A stretch of DNA of 64,000 bases, taken from NCBI GenBank assembly GCA_964543235.1, contig CAZIXE010000014.1, forward strand, positions 1 through 64,000. The letters run 5' to 3'. The notes below the pieces were generated by a model. That model searched no databases and was not told the DNA's origin. It saw only the letters and a program-made list of their open reading frames with translations. How positions within the stretch are numbered: the first letter of the stretch is position 1; each line of letters opens with the position of its first letter. The translations under genes and the position numbers were made by a program. This DNA is from JANMMJ01 sp964543235 (GTDB lineage: Bacteria; Pseudomonadota; Alphaproteobacteria; Rhizobiales; Aestuariivirgaceae). This document shows, in pieces, positions 17,526-26,409 of the stretch.

Positions 17526-19793
17526 ATGCCGCTCGACACCACCTTCACCAACCAGCAATTCAAGGTCATCGGCACCCGCGTGCTGCGGCCCGACGGCATC
17601 GACAAGGTGACGGGTCGCGCCAAATACGGCGCCGACGCCTTCGCTCCCGGCCAGCTTGTCGGTCTCATCCTGCGCTCGCCACACGCCCATGCCCGCATCA
17701 GGAAGATCGACACGTCGAAAGCGGAGAAGCTGCCGGGTGTCAAGGCGGTGCTGACCAGCGCCGATCTTCCCGATCTCACCGACGGCGACCGCAACATGTA
17801 TGACATGCTGGAAAACTGCATGGCGCGCGGCAAGGCACTCTATGACGGCCACGCGGTTGCCGCCGTGGCGGCCATCGACATGGCGACCGCCAAGAAAGCG
17901 CTGAAGCTCATCAAGGTCGACTACGAAAAGTTGCCGCATGTCACCGATGTGGATGAGGCAATGAAGCCCGGTGCCCCCGTCATCCACGACAACGTCTTTA
18001 CCGAAGGCGTCGAACCGAAGCCGACCAAGCCGTCAAACGTCTCGAAACGCTCCGAGTTCGGCCACGGCGATGTCGAGGCCGGTTTCCGCGAGGCGGATGT
18101 CATCATCGAGAAGAGCTACCGGACCGAGCAGACGCACCAGGGTTACATCGAACCCCATGCCTGCCTCGCCAATGTCGGGCCCGATGGCCAGGGCGAACTC
18201 TGGGTCACCACCCAGGGCCACTTCGTTTTCCGCAACCAGTGCGCCCAGCTCCTCGGCATGGACATTGCCAAGCTGCGCGTGACCGCCTCGGAGATCGGCG
18301 GCGGCTTCGGCGGCAAGACCCACATCTGGATGGAACCGGTGGCGCTGGCCCTGTCGCGCAAGGCCAACCGGCCGGTCAAGGTCGTCATGACTCGCGAGGA
18401 GGTGTTCCGCGGTTCCGGTCCGACCTGCTCGACCTCGATCGATGTCAAGATCGGCGCCAAGCGGGACGGCACGATCACCGCGGCCTCCGCCGTGCTGCGC
18501 TACCAGAACGGTGCCTTCCCGGGTCCCTGGGCCGAGCTCGGCGCCATGACCGCCTATGCCTGCTACGACCTGAAGAACGTCAAGACGGTCGCATACGAGG
18601 TCATTGTGAACCGGCCGAAGGTCGCGGCCTATCGGGCGCCTTCGGCACCCATGGCCGCCTTCGCCGTCGAGAGCACCGTGGACGAGGTCGCCAAGGCGAT
18701 CGGCATGGATCCAGTCGACTTCCGCATCAAGAACGCCGCCAAGCAGGGGACCAAGTCGTCATACGGCCCGACCTACGGCCTGATCGGCATCGGCGCCACG
18801 CTGGAGGCGGTGAAGAACCATCCTCACATGAAGGCGCCGCTCGGCAAGAACCAGGGCCGCGGCATGGCCTGCGGCTTCTGGTTCAACTTCGGCGGCCAGA
18901 CCTGCACCGATATCAACATCGGCGTCGACGGAACCGTGACGCTGACCGTCGGCACCGTCGATGTGGGCGGCTCGCGGGCCTCTCTGTCGCTGATTGCGGC
19001 CGAGGAGCTGGGCATCCCCTACGAGCAGGTGAAGTGCAACGTCGCCGACACCGGCACGCTCGGCCACAATGATATGACCGATGGCAGCCGTGGCACCTTC
19101 TCCTCCGGCATGGCCACCGTGCTGGCCGCCCGCAACGCCATCCAGGTCCTGCGCGAACGCGCGGCCAAGATGTGGGAAATCCCGGTCGAGGACGTTGTGT
19201 GGGAAGACGGCCATGCCAAGGCCAAGGGTGAGGGCCGCGGCAATCTCTCGCCGCTGTCGCTCAAGGAAATCGCCGCGGCGGCGCCCAATACCGGCGGCCC
19301 GATTGCCGGCCATAACGAGATCGTTGCCGACGGTGCTGGCGTGTCCTTTGCCAGCCACATCTGCGATGTCGAGGTTGATCCCGAGACCGGCCGCACGCGG
19401 GTGATCCGCTACACGGTCGTGCAGGATGCCGGCAAGGCGATCCATCCCGACTACGTGGAGGGCCAGTTCCAGGGCGGCGCCGCCCAGGGCATCGGCTGGG
19501 CGCTCAACGAGGAATATGTCTACGGTGCGGATGGCCGCCTGCAGAATCCGGGCTTCCTTGACTACCGCATCCCGGTCTGTTCCGACCTGCCCTTCATCGA
19601 CACGCAGATCCTCGAGATTCCCAACCCCAACCACCCCTATGGGGTGCGCGGTGTTGGCGAGACCTCGATCGTGCCGCCGCTGGCGGCGATCGCCAATGCC
19701 GTGTCGAATGCGTTTGGCGTGCGCATGACCCATGTGCCGATGTCGCCGCCGCGCATCCTCAAGGCCCTTGAGGAGGCCGGCAAGGCTGCCTGA
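17526..19793 (+). CDS. molybdenum hydroxylase molybdopterin subunit (CoxL type)
   Basis: A 755-residue catalytic subunit. The N-terminal aldehyde oxidase a/b hammerhead (LRPDGIDKVTGRAKYGAD) precedes the molybdopterin-binding regions GGGFGGKTHIWMEP and VDVGGSRASLSLIAAEELG. The catalytic Glu is in GVRGVGETSIVPP near the C-terminus. The active-site loop reads AYRAPSAP, not the AYxCSFR of true CO dehydrogenase nor AYRGAGR of form II, so the substrate is probably an aldehyde, purine or N-heterocycle rather than CO. It overlaps the MoaD-like gene by 1 bp. Confidence 0.92.
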   Translation: MPLDTTFTNQQFKVIGTRVLRPDGIDKVTGRAKYGADAFAPGQLVGLILRSPHAHARIRKIDTSKAEKLPGVKAVLTSADLPDLTDGDRNMYDMLENCMARGKALYDGHAVAAVAAIDMATAKKALKLIKVDYEKLPHVTDVDEAMKPGAPVIHDNVFTEGVEPKPTKPSNVSKRSEFGHGDVEAGFREADVIIEKSYRTEQTHQGYIEPHACLANVGPDGQGELWVTTQGHFVFRNQCAQLLGMDIAKLRVTASEIGGGFGGKTHIWMEPVALALSRKANRPVKVVMTREEVFRGSGPTCSTSIDVKIGAKRDGTITAASAVLRYQNGAFPGPWAELGAMTAYACYDLKNVKTVAYEVIVNRPKVAAYRAPSAPMAAFAVESTVDEVAKAIGMDPVDFRIKNAAKQGTKSSYGPTYGLIGIGATLEAVKNHPHMKAPLGKNQGRGMACGFWFNFGGQTCTDINIGVDGTVTLTVGTVDVGGSRASLSLIAAEELGIPYEQVKCNVADTGTLGHNDMTDGSRGTFSSGMATVLAARNAIQVLRERAAKMWEIPVEDVVWEDGHAKAKGEGRGNLSPLSLKEIAAAAPNTGGPIAGHNEIVADGAGVSFASHICDVEVDPETGRTRVIRYTVVQDAGKAIHPDYVEGQFQGGAAQGIGWALNEEYVYGADGRLQNPGFLDYRIPVCSDLPFIDTQILEIPNPNHPYGVRGVGETSIVPPLAAIANAVSNAFGVRMTHVPMSPPRILKALEEAGKAA

Positions 19794-20038
19794 TGGTTCA
19801 GGTCAATCTGTGGGGGTCGCTCAGGCCGTCGGCCGGCGGGGCGGCCTTCATTGTCATTGAGGCCCAGACCATCCGCGAACTGTTCCGCAAGCTTGCCGAG
19901 CAGTATCCGGGCATGAAGCTCCATATCGACCGCGGTCTCGCGGTGTCGATCAACGGCCGCATCTGGCGCGACAATTGGGACGAGACGATTCCGGACGGTG
20001 CGGAAGTCTATCTCCTGCCCCGTATCCAGGGCGGATAG
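19793..20038 (+). CDS. MoaD/ThiS-family sulfur carrier
   Basis: An 81-residue ubiquitin-fold protein ending in Gly-Gly (LPRIQGG), the feature that allows adenylation and thiocarboxylation. It has the NGRIWRDNWDETIPDGAEVYLLP hallmark of MoaD-like proteins. The start codon overlaps the CoxL-type stop (TGATG), so it belongs to the molybdenum hydroxylase operon. It is likely a dedicated molybdopterin synthase small subunit, or a carrier for sulfuration of this enzyme. It ends 2 bp from the convergent pckA stop. Confidence 0.82.
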   Translation: MVQVNLWGSLRPSAGGAAFIVIEAQTIRELFRKLAEQYPGMKLHIDRGLAVSINGRIWRDNWDETIPDGAEVYLLPRIQGG

Positions 20039-20040
20039 AT

Positions 20041-21624
20041 TTATTCCGCGGCCAGCCGCACCGCCGGGCTTGCGGCCCTGACCTCGCGCGACACATGCGC
20101 CTCGAAGGCGGCAAAGTTCTTGACGAACATGTCGACCAGGCGGGCGGCCTGCGCATCATAGGCGCGGGCGTCTGTCCAGGTTTCGCGGGGATTGAGCATT
20201 GTTGAATCAACGCCCTCCACCCGGGTGGGTACGGCAAAGCCGAAATTTGGATCGGTGCGCATCGCGGCTTGGGCAAGCTGGCCGTCGAGGGCGGCCGCGA
20301 GGAGGCGCCGAGTATCGGCAATGGGCATGCGGTGACCGGTGCCATAGGGTCCGCCCGTCCAGCCGGTATTGACGAGCCAGCAGGTGACCTTGTGCTTGGC
20401 GATGAGTTCCTTGAGGAGATCGCCATAGACACCGGGGTGGCGCGGAATGAAGGGCGCGCCGAAGCACGTCGAGAAGGTTGCCTGCGGTTCGCTCACCCCG
20501 CGCTCCGTGCCCGCCACCTTGGCCGTATAGCCCGACAGGAAATGGTACATCGCCTGCGCCGGCGTGAGCTTTGCGATCGGCGGCAGCACACCGAAGGCAT
20601 CGGCCGTCAGCATCACGATGTTGCGGGGCGTGGCTGCCATGCCATGACGGCTGGCATTGGCGATGAAGTGAATGGGATAAGCCGCACGTGTGTTTTCGGT
20701 GCGGGTGCCGTCGTCGAAATCGATCTCCCGGCTCACCGGATCCATCGCGACGTTTTCCAGCACCGTGCCCCAGCGCTGCGTCGTGGCATGGATGGCGGGC
20801 TCGGCTTCCGCCGACAGCTTGATGACCTTGGCATAGCAGCCCGCTTCGAAATTGAAGATGCCGTGCGGCCCCCAGCCATGCTCGTCATCGCCGATCAGGA
20901 TGCGGGCCGGATCGGCGGACAGCGTGGTCTTTCCGGTGCCGGAAAGCCCGAAGAAGATGGCGCTCTTGCCGTCACGGGTCATGTTGGCGGAACAGTGCAT
21001 CGGCATGATGCCCTGCTCGGGCAGGAGGTAGTTGAGAACCGTAAACACCGCCTTCTTCATCTCGCCGCCATATTGCGTGCCGCCGATCAGCACCAGTCCG
21101 CGGGCCAGGTCGATGGCGATCACCGTCTCGCTGCGGGTTCCGTGCCGCGCCGGATCGGCCTTGAAGGAGGGCAGGTCGATCACCGTGAACCGCGGCACGA
21201 AGCTCGCGCCGTCGGTCGCTGCGAACAGCAGGTTGCGGATGAACAGGGCATGCCAGGCATATTCGCAGATCATCCGTACCGGCAGCCGGCAGGCGGGATC
21301 GGCACCGGCAAAGAGCTCCTGGACGTAGAGCGCCCTGCCACTGGCATGTGCCGCGAAGTCCTGCAGGAGGAGATCGAAATGGGCCCGGCTCATGGGCCGG
21401 TTGTTGTGCCACCAGATCGTATCTTCCGTTTGGGCATCACGGACGATGAACTTGTCCTGTGGCGACCGCCCGGTATGCGGGCCGGTCTCGACCACCAGCG
21501 CGCCCCCGGCTGCGATCCTGGCTTCGCCGCGGGCGACCGCTGCCTCATAGAGCGCCGCCGTGTTCAGGTTCCAGGCCGCAGCTGCCGCATTTAGGTGCTG
21601 ATCGCCGAGTTCGAGTGTCGCCAT
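20041..21624 (-). CDS. pckA: phosphoenolpyruvate carboxykinase (ATP)
   Basis: A 527-residue enzyme converting oxaloacetate and ATP to phosphoenolpyruvate and CO2, the entry step of gluconeogenesis. Motifs: GPHTGRSPQDKFIV near residue 47, IGGTQYGGEMKKAVF, the P-loop FFGLSGTGKTTLSADP and GDDEHGW. Length is standard. Its place beside chvI-chvG is conserved in rhizobia and Agrobacterium, where ChvI has been linked to pckA expression. The 124-bp upstream gap has A/T-rich promoter-like sequence but no consensus that I can assign. Confidence 0.97.
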   Translation of the reverse strand: MATLELGDQHLNAAAAAWNLNTAALYEAAVARGEARIAAGGALVVETGPHTGRSPQDKFIVRDAQTEDTIWWHNNRPMSRAHFDLLLQDFAAHASGRALYVQELFAGADPACRLPVRMICEYAWHALFIRNLLFAATDGASFVPRFTVIDLPSFKADPARHGTRSETVIAIDLARGLVLIGGTQYGGEMKKAVFTVLNYLLPEQGIMPMHCSANMTRDGKSAIFFGLSGTGKTTLSADPARILIGDDEHGWGPHGIFNFEAGCYAKVIKLSAEAEPAIHATTQRWGTVLENVAMDPVSREIDFDDGTRTENTRAAYPIHFIANASRHGMAATPRNIVMLTADAFGVLPPIAKLTPAQAMYHFLSGYTAKVAGTERGVSEPQATFSTCFGAPFIPRHPGVYGDLLKELIAKHKVTCWLVNTGWTGGPYGTGHRMPIADTRRLLAAALDGQLAQAAMRTDPNFGFAVPTRVEGVDSTMLNPRETWTDARAYDAQAARLVDMFVKNFAAFEAHVSREVRAASPAVRLAAE

Positions 21625-21748
21625 CGCATGCTCCTGCCGAACGGGCCTCGAACATAATCGGCAATCTGATGGTGAACAAGCAGTCTATCGATGAAAAGCT
21701 AAGATATGATCAACAAGATGCGGTATCGAATATCAGCAGAAGATGTTT

Positions 21749-22474
21749 TTACATCATCCTTGCTTGCCGCGCGAGACCGGCAAGCTTGCAACGCAGGGCT
21801 TCGCCCGAGGCGACCCGCTGATCAAACTCAAGCCGCAGCGCCACCTCGCCCGCCACCAGATCGCAGCCGTCAGGATCGATCGCCCTGATTTTCCATCCGC
21901 GTTGCGGGGCCTTGAGCAGTCGCGTGGCGATCAGTTCGACCGCTTCGGCATGATCCCCGTTCATGTGCTCGACCGCCGCTGCTTCGAGTTCCTCCCATCC
22001 TGCCGCCGAGGGAAAGACTTCATCGGCCGGCAGCGTTTCGATGCGGCCAAACCCCGCCACCGCATGGACACGCTCCGGCCGCAGCCGCCAGAACGCGAAA
22101 TCCGAGAAGCCGATATAGGTTTCGGCGGCCGGATGCCGGGCAAGATAGCGGACCCGCACGGCGCCGCCGCTGGCCGGTTCAAAGCGCCCCATGACAGTGA
22201 CCCGCGCCCCTGTCAGCGCATCGCCCTCGGCCGGAACCTCGGCAACCATGATGCTGCCTTGCGGGTTGCTGCTCAGGTTTCGCGTGTGCCAGGCCAGGGT
22301 GGAAACGAAAATGATGGGAAGGCCGGCAACATCGGTTGCAATATTGACGAGTGACACATAAGGCCCGCCATCCTCTTGATTTATCGTGCCAAGGCTGGCT
22401 GTCCGCGCCCGCCTCAGCAGCCGGCGCGCAGCATCGCCGCTGAAACTCCTGGGTTTTTGCGCCATATTTGCCAT
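21749..22474 (-). CDS. HugZ-type pyridoxamine oxidase-fold protein with DUF2470
   Basis: A 241-residue protein with an N-terminal split-barrel FMN-like domain (ARRLLRRARTASLGTI, then VSTLAWHTRNLSSNPQGSIMV) and a C-terminal DUF2470 domain (AAAVEHMNGDHAEAVELIA with conserved His-Met-Asn-Gly-Asp-His). This arrangement is that of HugZ-like haem-degrading or haem-binding proteins. Three start codons are possible (GTG 22480, ATG 22474, ATG 22465); 22474 is a compromise. It lies between pckA and the divergent chvI. Confidence 0.82.
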   Translation of the reverse strand: MANMAQKPRSFSGDAARRLLRRARTASLGTINQEDGGPYVSLVNIATDVAGLPIIFVSTLAWHTRNLSSNPQGSIMVAEVPAEGDALTGARVTVMGRFEPASGGAVRVRYLARHPAAETYIGFSDFAFWRLRPERVHAVAGFGRIETLPADEVFPSAAGWEELEAAAVEHMNGDHAEAVELIATRLLKAPQRGWKIRAIDPDGCDLVAGEVALRLEFDQRVASGEALRCKLAGLARQARMM

Positions 22475-22580
22475 TGTCACCGGGCCCGCCCGCTCCTATG
22501 TCCTATGCAGCCGTCACAATTTGTTCCAGTTTGGTCCTTATCTGGCGGCTTCGGGGCCTCAATCAAGGACGAAAATCGAC

Positions 22581-23279
22581 ATGCCGACAATCGCGCTGGT
22601 TGACGACGACCGCAACATCCTCACTTCGGTCGGAATGACGCTCGAGGCTGAGGGCTATCAGGTCCAGAAATACACCGATGGCGCTGCCGCCCTGACCGGC
22701 CTGCAGGATTCGCCGCCCGACATGGCGATCTTCGATATCAAGATGCCGCGCATGGACGGCATGGAACTGCTCCGCCGCATCCGCCAGAAGACCGACCTCC
22801 CGGTGATCTTCCTGACCTCGAAGGACGACGAGATCGACGAATTGTTCGGCCTCAAGATGGGGGCCGACGATTTCATCAAGAAACCGTTCTCGCAGCGCCT
22901 GCTGGTCGAGCGCGTCAAGGCGGTGCTGCGCCGCTCGGCAACCCGCGATACCCAGCAGCAGCCGGCCGAGGCCGCCAAGATCATCGAGCGGGGCAAGCTG
23001 GTGATGGACCCCGACCGCCATTCCTGCACCTGGGACGGCAAGCCCGTGACGCTCACCGTCACCGAGTTCCTGATCCTGCAATCCTTGGCCCAGCGCCCCG
23101 GCATCGTGAAGAGCCGCGACGCCCTCATGGACGCCGCCTACGACGACCAGGTCTATGTCGATGACCGCACCATCGACAGCCACATCAAGCGGTTGCGCAA
23201 GAAGTTCAAGGCCGTCGACGAAGCCTTCGAATCCATTGAAACCCTTTATGGAGTGGGCTACCGCTTCAAGGAAGCCTGA
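22581..23279 (+). CDS. chvI: two-component response regulator ChvI
   Basis: A 232-residue OmpR-type regulator. The receiver domain has D8-D9-D10 and phospho-acceptor D52 in IFDIKMPRMDG, plus the FLTSKDDEID switch Thr/Ser region and Lys in IKKPF. The C-terminal winged helix ends TIDSHIKRLRKKFK...YGVGYRFKE. ChvI responds to acid and envelope signals through ChvG and controls exopolysaccharide, motility and central carbon genes in rhizobia. ATG 22581 follows CAAGGACGA; the longer open frame upstream lacks conservation. chvG starts 22 bp downstream. Confidence 0.95.
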   Translation: MPTIALVDDDRNILTSVGMTLEAEGYQVQKYTDGAAALTGLQDSPPDMAIFDIKMPRMDGMELLRRIRQKTDLPVIFLTSKDDEIDELFGLKMGADDFIKKPFSQRLLVERVKAVLRRSATRDTQQQPAEAAKIIERGKLVMDPDRHSCTWDGKPVTLTVTEFLILQSLAQRPGIVKSRDALMDAAYDDQVYVDDRTIDSHIKRLRKKFKAVDEAFESIETLYGVGYRFKEA

Positions 23280-23301
23280 ACTTCCCGCGGGGCCGACCTG
23301 A

Positions 23302-25116
23302 ATGCTCCAGAAGGTGAATGCCGCCGACAGTCCCGACCGCGACACTGACGAATCCGCAACGGTAGAACCGCTCGCAGAAGGATCGCGCGGGCTGGCCTGG
23401 TGGCTCCACCGGCTGGCACCGGCCAGGCTGACCAGCCGCATCGTCATTCTCAACATCGCCGGCCTGGTCATACTCGTTGCCGGCATCCTCTATTTCAATC
23501 AGTTCCGCCAGGGCCTGATCGATGCCAGGGTGCAGTCGATGATGACCCAGGCCCATATCATAGCCGCGGCCATCGCCGGTTCCGCCAATGCCGATGCCGG
23601 CTCCATCGTCATCGATCCCGATGCCCTGATCGAGTCGCGCGACGATACCCGCCCGGATGCCGAGGACCTGTCCGAACTGGGCTTTCCCATCGACCCCGAG
23701 AACGCCGGGCCGGTGCTGCGGCGGCTCTTGTCCAATTCGACGGTGCGCGCCAGGATCATCGACCCGGACGGCAATCTCATCGTCGATTCGCGCTTTCTCT
23801 ATGGCCGCGGCGAGATCATCCAGACCGACCTGCCGCCCATCAATGCCCCGCCCGAGAACCGGCTGTATCGCTGGTGGCGCGATGTCTCCGGCTGGCTGTC
23901 GGCCAGCGAGTACCCGTTGCAGCGCGAATACGGGCTCGATAACGGCAAGGAGTTCGGCGAAGTGCGTGCCGCCCTGATCGGCGCTTCGGTCAGCGTCGTC
24001 AGGGTCAACGAGAAGAACGAGATCATCGTATCCGTTGCCGTTCCCATCCAGCGCTTCCGCGCCGTCCTTGGCGCCCTGGTCCTGTCGACGACGGGCGGCG
24101 AGATTGATGATGTTCTGCGGGCCGAACGCCGCATCGTCCTGTTCACCTTTGCGCTCGTCGCCCTGGTCACCATCCTGCTCTCTGTCCTCCTCGCCGGCAC
24201 CATTGCCGAGCCCATCAGGCGGCTCGCGGCCGCGGCGGAACGGGTGCGGCGCGGCATCGACAAGCGCGTCGAGATCCCCGATTTCACGCAACGGCGCGAT
24301 GAAATCGGGCATCTGTCCGGCGCCCTACGGGACATGACGAATGCCCTCTACAACCGCATTGACGCCATCGAGGCCTTCGCGGCTGACGTCTCGCACGAGC
24401 TCAAGAATCCGCTGACCTCGCTGCGCAGTGCCGTCGAGACCTTTCCCTTTGTCAAAAGCGACGAGCAGCGCGAACGGCTGATCGACATCATCAAGGCTGA
24501 CGTCAAGCGCCTCGACCGCCTGATTACCGACATTTCCGATGCCTCGCGTCTCGATGCCGAATTGGCCCGTGCCGTCGCCGCTCCCGTCGACATGGCAAGG
24601 CTCCTCGATGCCCTGGTGTCGCTGGCCAATGAGGTGAGGAATGAGGGCCAGCCCGAGATCCGCCTCGATATCGCGCCGGCCCCCATGGCCGTGTCGCAGG
24701 AACATGCCTTTACCGTACTCGGCCACGACACCCGTCTCGGCCAGGTGGTGCGGAACCTCCTCGACAATGCCCAGTCCTTCTCGCCGGCGAATGGCACGAT
24801 CCGTGTCCGCCTGCGCCGCCTGAAGGACCAGATCGAGTTTCGCGTCGAGGATGAGGGACCTGGTATCCGTACCGACAATCTCGAGAAGATTTTCGACCGG
24901 TTCTACACCGACCGGCCCGAGACCGCCTTCGGCAAGAACTCCGGGCTCGGCCTGTCGATTTCCAAGCAGATCGTCGAGGCCCATCGCGGTCGGATCTGGG
25001 CGGAAAACCGTTATGGGCGAGCTGCCAGCGGCGGCGAGCGCCCGGTCCTGGGCGCGCGCTTCATCGTGCGCATCCCCGCCGTGCCCGACAACTGGTCTCC
25101 CGCTGACGAAGCCTGA
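23302..25116 (+). CDS. chvG: sensor histidine kinase ChvG
   Basis: A 604-residue membrane kinase. One membrane segment lies at about residues 45-65 and a second at about 270-292, bracketing a large periplasmic sensor domain. HAMP follows, then the H-box FAADVSHELKNPLTSLRSAV, N-box VVRNLLDNAQSFSP, and G-boxes DEGPGIR and GLGLSISKQIVEAHRG. In rhizobia ChvG is held inactive by periplasmic ExoR, which is cleaved at low pH. Adjacent to chvI (22 bp) and to the PTS regulatory genes, as in other Hyphomicrobiales. Confidence 0.95.
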   Translation: MLQKVNAADSPDRDTDESATVEPLAEGSRGLAWWLHRLAPARLTSRIVILNIAGLVILVAGILYFNQFRQGLIDARVQSMMTQAHIIAAAIAGSANADAGSIVIDPDALIESRDDTRPDAEDLSELGFPIDPENAGPVLRRLLSNSTVRARIIDPDGNLIVDSRFLYGRGEIIQTDLPPINAPPENRLYRWWRDVSGWLSASEYPLQREYGLDNGKEFGEVRAALIGASVSVVRVNEKNEIIVSVAVPIQRFRAVLGALVLSTTGGEIDDVLRAERRIVLFTFALVALVTILLSVLLAGTIAEPIRRLAAAAERVRRGIDKRVEIPDFTQRRDEIGHLSGALRDMTNALYNRIDAIEAFAADVSHELKNPLTSLRSAVETFPFVKSDEQRERLIDIIKADVKRLDRLITDISDASRLDAELARAVAAPVDMARLLDALVSLANEVRNEGQPEIRLDIAPAPMAVSQEHAFTVLGHDTRLGQVVRNLLDNAQSFSPANGTIRVRLRRLKDQIEFRVEDEGPGIRTDNLEKIFDRFYTDRPETAFGKNSGLGLSISKQIVEAHRGRIWAENRYGRAASGGERPVLGARFIVRIPAVPDNWSPADEA

Positions 25117-25120
25117 TGGC

Positions 25121-25606
25121 ATGGAGGAGACGCTTGTTCACGGCACCTGCATTGTCCTGGGCAGCTTCGGCATATTGATCCAGGGGCCGCCGGGCTCGGG
25201 CAAGTCCGATCTGGCCCTGCGCCTGCTCGACCAGCCCGGCTGCGGCCACGGCGACACGCCGCTTGCCGCAAGGCTCGTGGCCGACGACCAGGTGCTCGTC
25301 CGCCGGGAGGGGCCGGAGCTCTGGGCCCGGGCCCCTGCAACCATCGAGAATCTCATGGAAATCAGAGGCCTCGGCATTGTCACGGTGAAAGCCGCCGCGG
25401 CCACCAGACTTGTACTGATTGTAAGGATTTCGGCCGCTGAAACCATAGATCGCATGCCAGAGCTGGCGGCCTGCAGGGCCGAAATGCTGGGCGTCAGCCT
25501 GCCGCTGGTGTTCATCGATCCCGCCCAGCCCTCGGCGCCGGCCAGGCTCCGGTCCGCCATCCTGCACCTGTTCGGCAGCCCGGACGCCGGCGCTTCTCCG
25601 GGATGA
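25121..25606 (+). CDS. hprK: HPr kinase/phosphorylase, short alphaproteobacterial form
   Basis: A 161-residue protein containing only the C-terminal catalytic domain of HprK. Walker A is G22-P-P-G-S-G-K-S-D, preceded by H7-G, and the signature region LMEIRGLGIV is intact. It lacks the N-terminal domain found in Firmicutes, as usual in alphaproteobacteria. It phosphorylates the regulatory Ser of HPr, encoded two genes downstream. It starts 4 bp after chvG, so the sensor and PTS genes are likely transcribed together. Confidence 0.92.
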   Translation: MEETLVHGTCIVLGSFGILIQGPPGSGKSDLALRLLDQPGCGHGDTPLAARLVADDQVLVRREGPELWARAPATIENLMEIRGLGIVTVKAAAATRLVLIVRISAAETIDRMPELAACRAEMLGVSLPLVFIDPAQPSAPARLRSAILHLFGSPDAGASPG

Positions 25607-25673
25607 AAATTGTTGCAGTGCGAAGTCATTCTGGGCAATGTTCCGGCCCCATCGCGGAGGAGTATCGGCGAGT

Positions 25674-26072
25674 ATGATTGGGTTGGTGTTGGTCACACAC
25701 GGCCGCCTCGCGGAGGAGTTCAAATCGGCGCTGGAGCACGTGGTCGGATCGCAACCGAATCTCGAGACCGTAGCAATCGGGCCTGACGACAATATGGATG
25801 CCCGCCGCAAGGACATCCAGGACGCCGTCGACCGTGTCGAATCCGGTGCCGGCGTCATCGTGCTGACCGACATGTTCGGCGGCACGCCGTCCAATCTGGC
25901 AATCTCCCTTCTGAGCAACGGCAAGGTGGAAGTCCTGGCGGGGCTGAACCTGCCCATGCTGGTCAAGCTGGCCCGGATCCGCAGGGAAAGTCCGCTCGAC
26001 AAGGCAGCCCTCCTGGCACAGGAGGCAGGGCGGAAATACATCACGGTCGCGAGCCAGTTCCTGAAGGACTGA
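25674..26072 (+). CDS. PTS EIIA component, mannose type
   Basis: A 132-residue EIIA-Man-like protein. The phosphorylated His is H9 in VLVTHGRLAEEF, and the VLTDMFGGTPSN motif follows at about residue 62. ATG 25674 follows AGGAGTATCGGCGAG and matches the family N-terminus MIGLVLVTHG. No EIIB/EIIC permease is nearby, so this domain acts in regulation rather than transport, as in the rhizobial PTS. HPr follows 4 bp downstream. Confidence 0.92.
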   Translation: MIGLVLVTHGRLAEEFKSALEHVVGSQPNLETVAIGPDDNMDARRKDIQDAVDRVESGAGVIVLTDMFGGTPSNLAISLLSNGKVEVLAGLNLPMLVKLARIRRESPLDKAALLAQEAGRKYITVASQFLKD

Positions 26073-26076
26073 GGGA

Positions 26077-26352
26077 ATGGAAGAACCGCTGATCCGCACC
26101 CTCCCGATCATCAACAGCCGCGGCCTCCATGCCCGTGCGTCAGCAAAGTTCGTGAAATGCGCCGAACAATTCGAAGCCGATATTTCCGTCGAACGCGACG
26201 GGCAGCGGGTTCCCGGCACGTCGATCATGGGCCTCATGATGCTGGCGGCTTCGCAGGGAACCACGATTCAGGTGACCGCCAGGGGGCCGCAGGCCGCCCA
26301 GGCGCTCTCGGCACTGGAGGCCCTTGTCGCCGATCGCTTCGGCGAAGAGTGA
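26077..26352 (+). CDS. phosphocarrier protein HPr
   Basis: A 91-residue HPr. H18 in the GLHARASAKF motif is the EI-dependent phosphorylation site, and S49 in PGTSIMGLMML is the HprK target. Length and spacing between the two sites are standard. It is the last gene of the chvG-hprK-EIIA-HPr group and completes the regulatory PTS relay, except for enzyme I, which is not in this window. Confidence 0.95.
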   Translation: MEEPLIRTLPIINSRGLHARASAKFVKCAEQFEADISVERDGQRVPGTSIMGLMMLAASQGTTIQVTARGPQAAQALSALEALVADRFGEE

Positions 26353-26409
26353 TCCGCCTTCACGGCGACGTGTAATGTATCTCAGCCCGAATGATGATTG
26401 ACTGGGAGC

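Noticed and set aside
17526..19793. Carbon monoxide dehydrogenase large subunit
   Set aside because: The active-site loop is AYRAPSAP, lacking the Cys of AYxCSFR required in true CO dehydrogenase.
20269..21594. 441-codon plus-strand frame
   Set aside because: It is the antisense shadow of pckA; composition (Arg/His/Gly rich, no motifs) is typical of GC-rich shadow frames.
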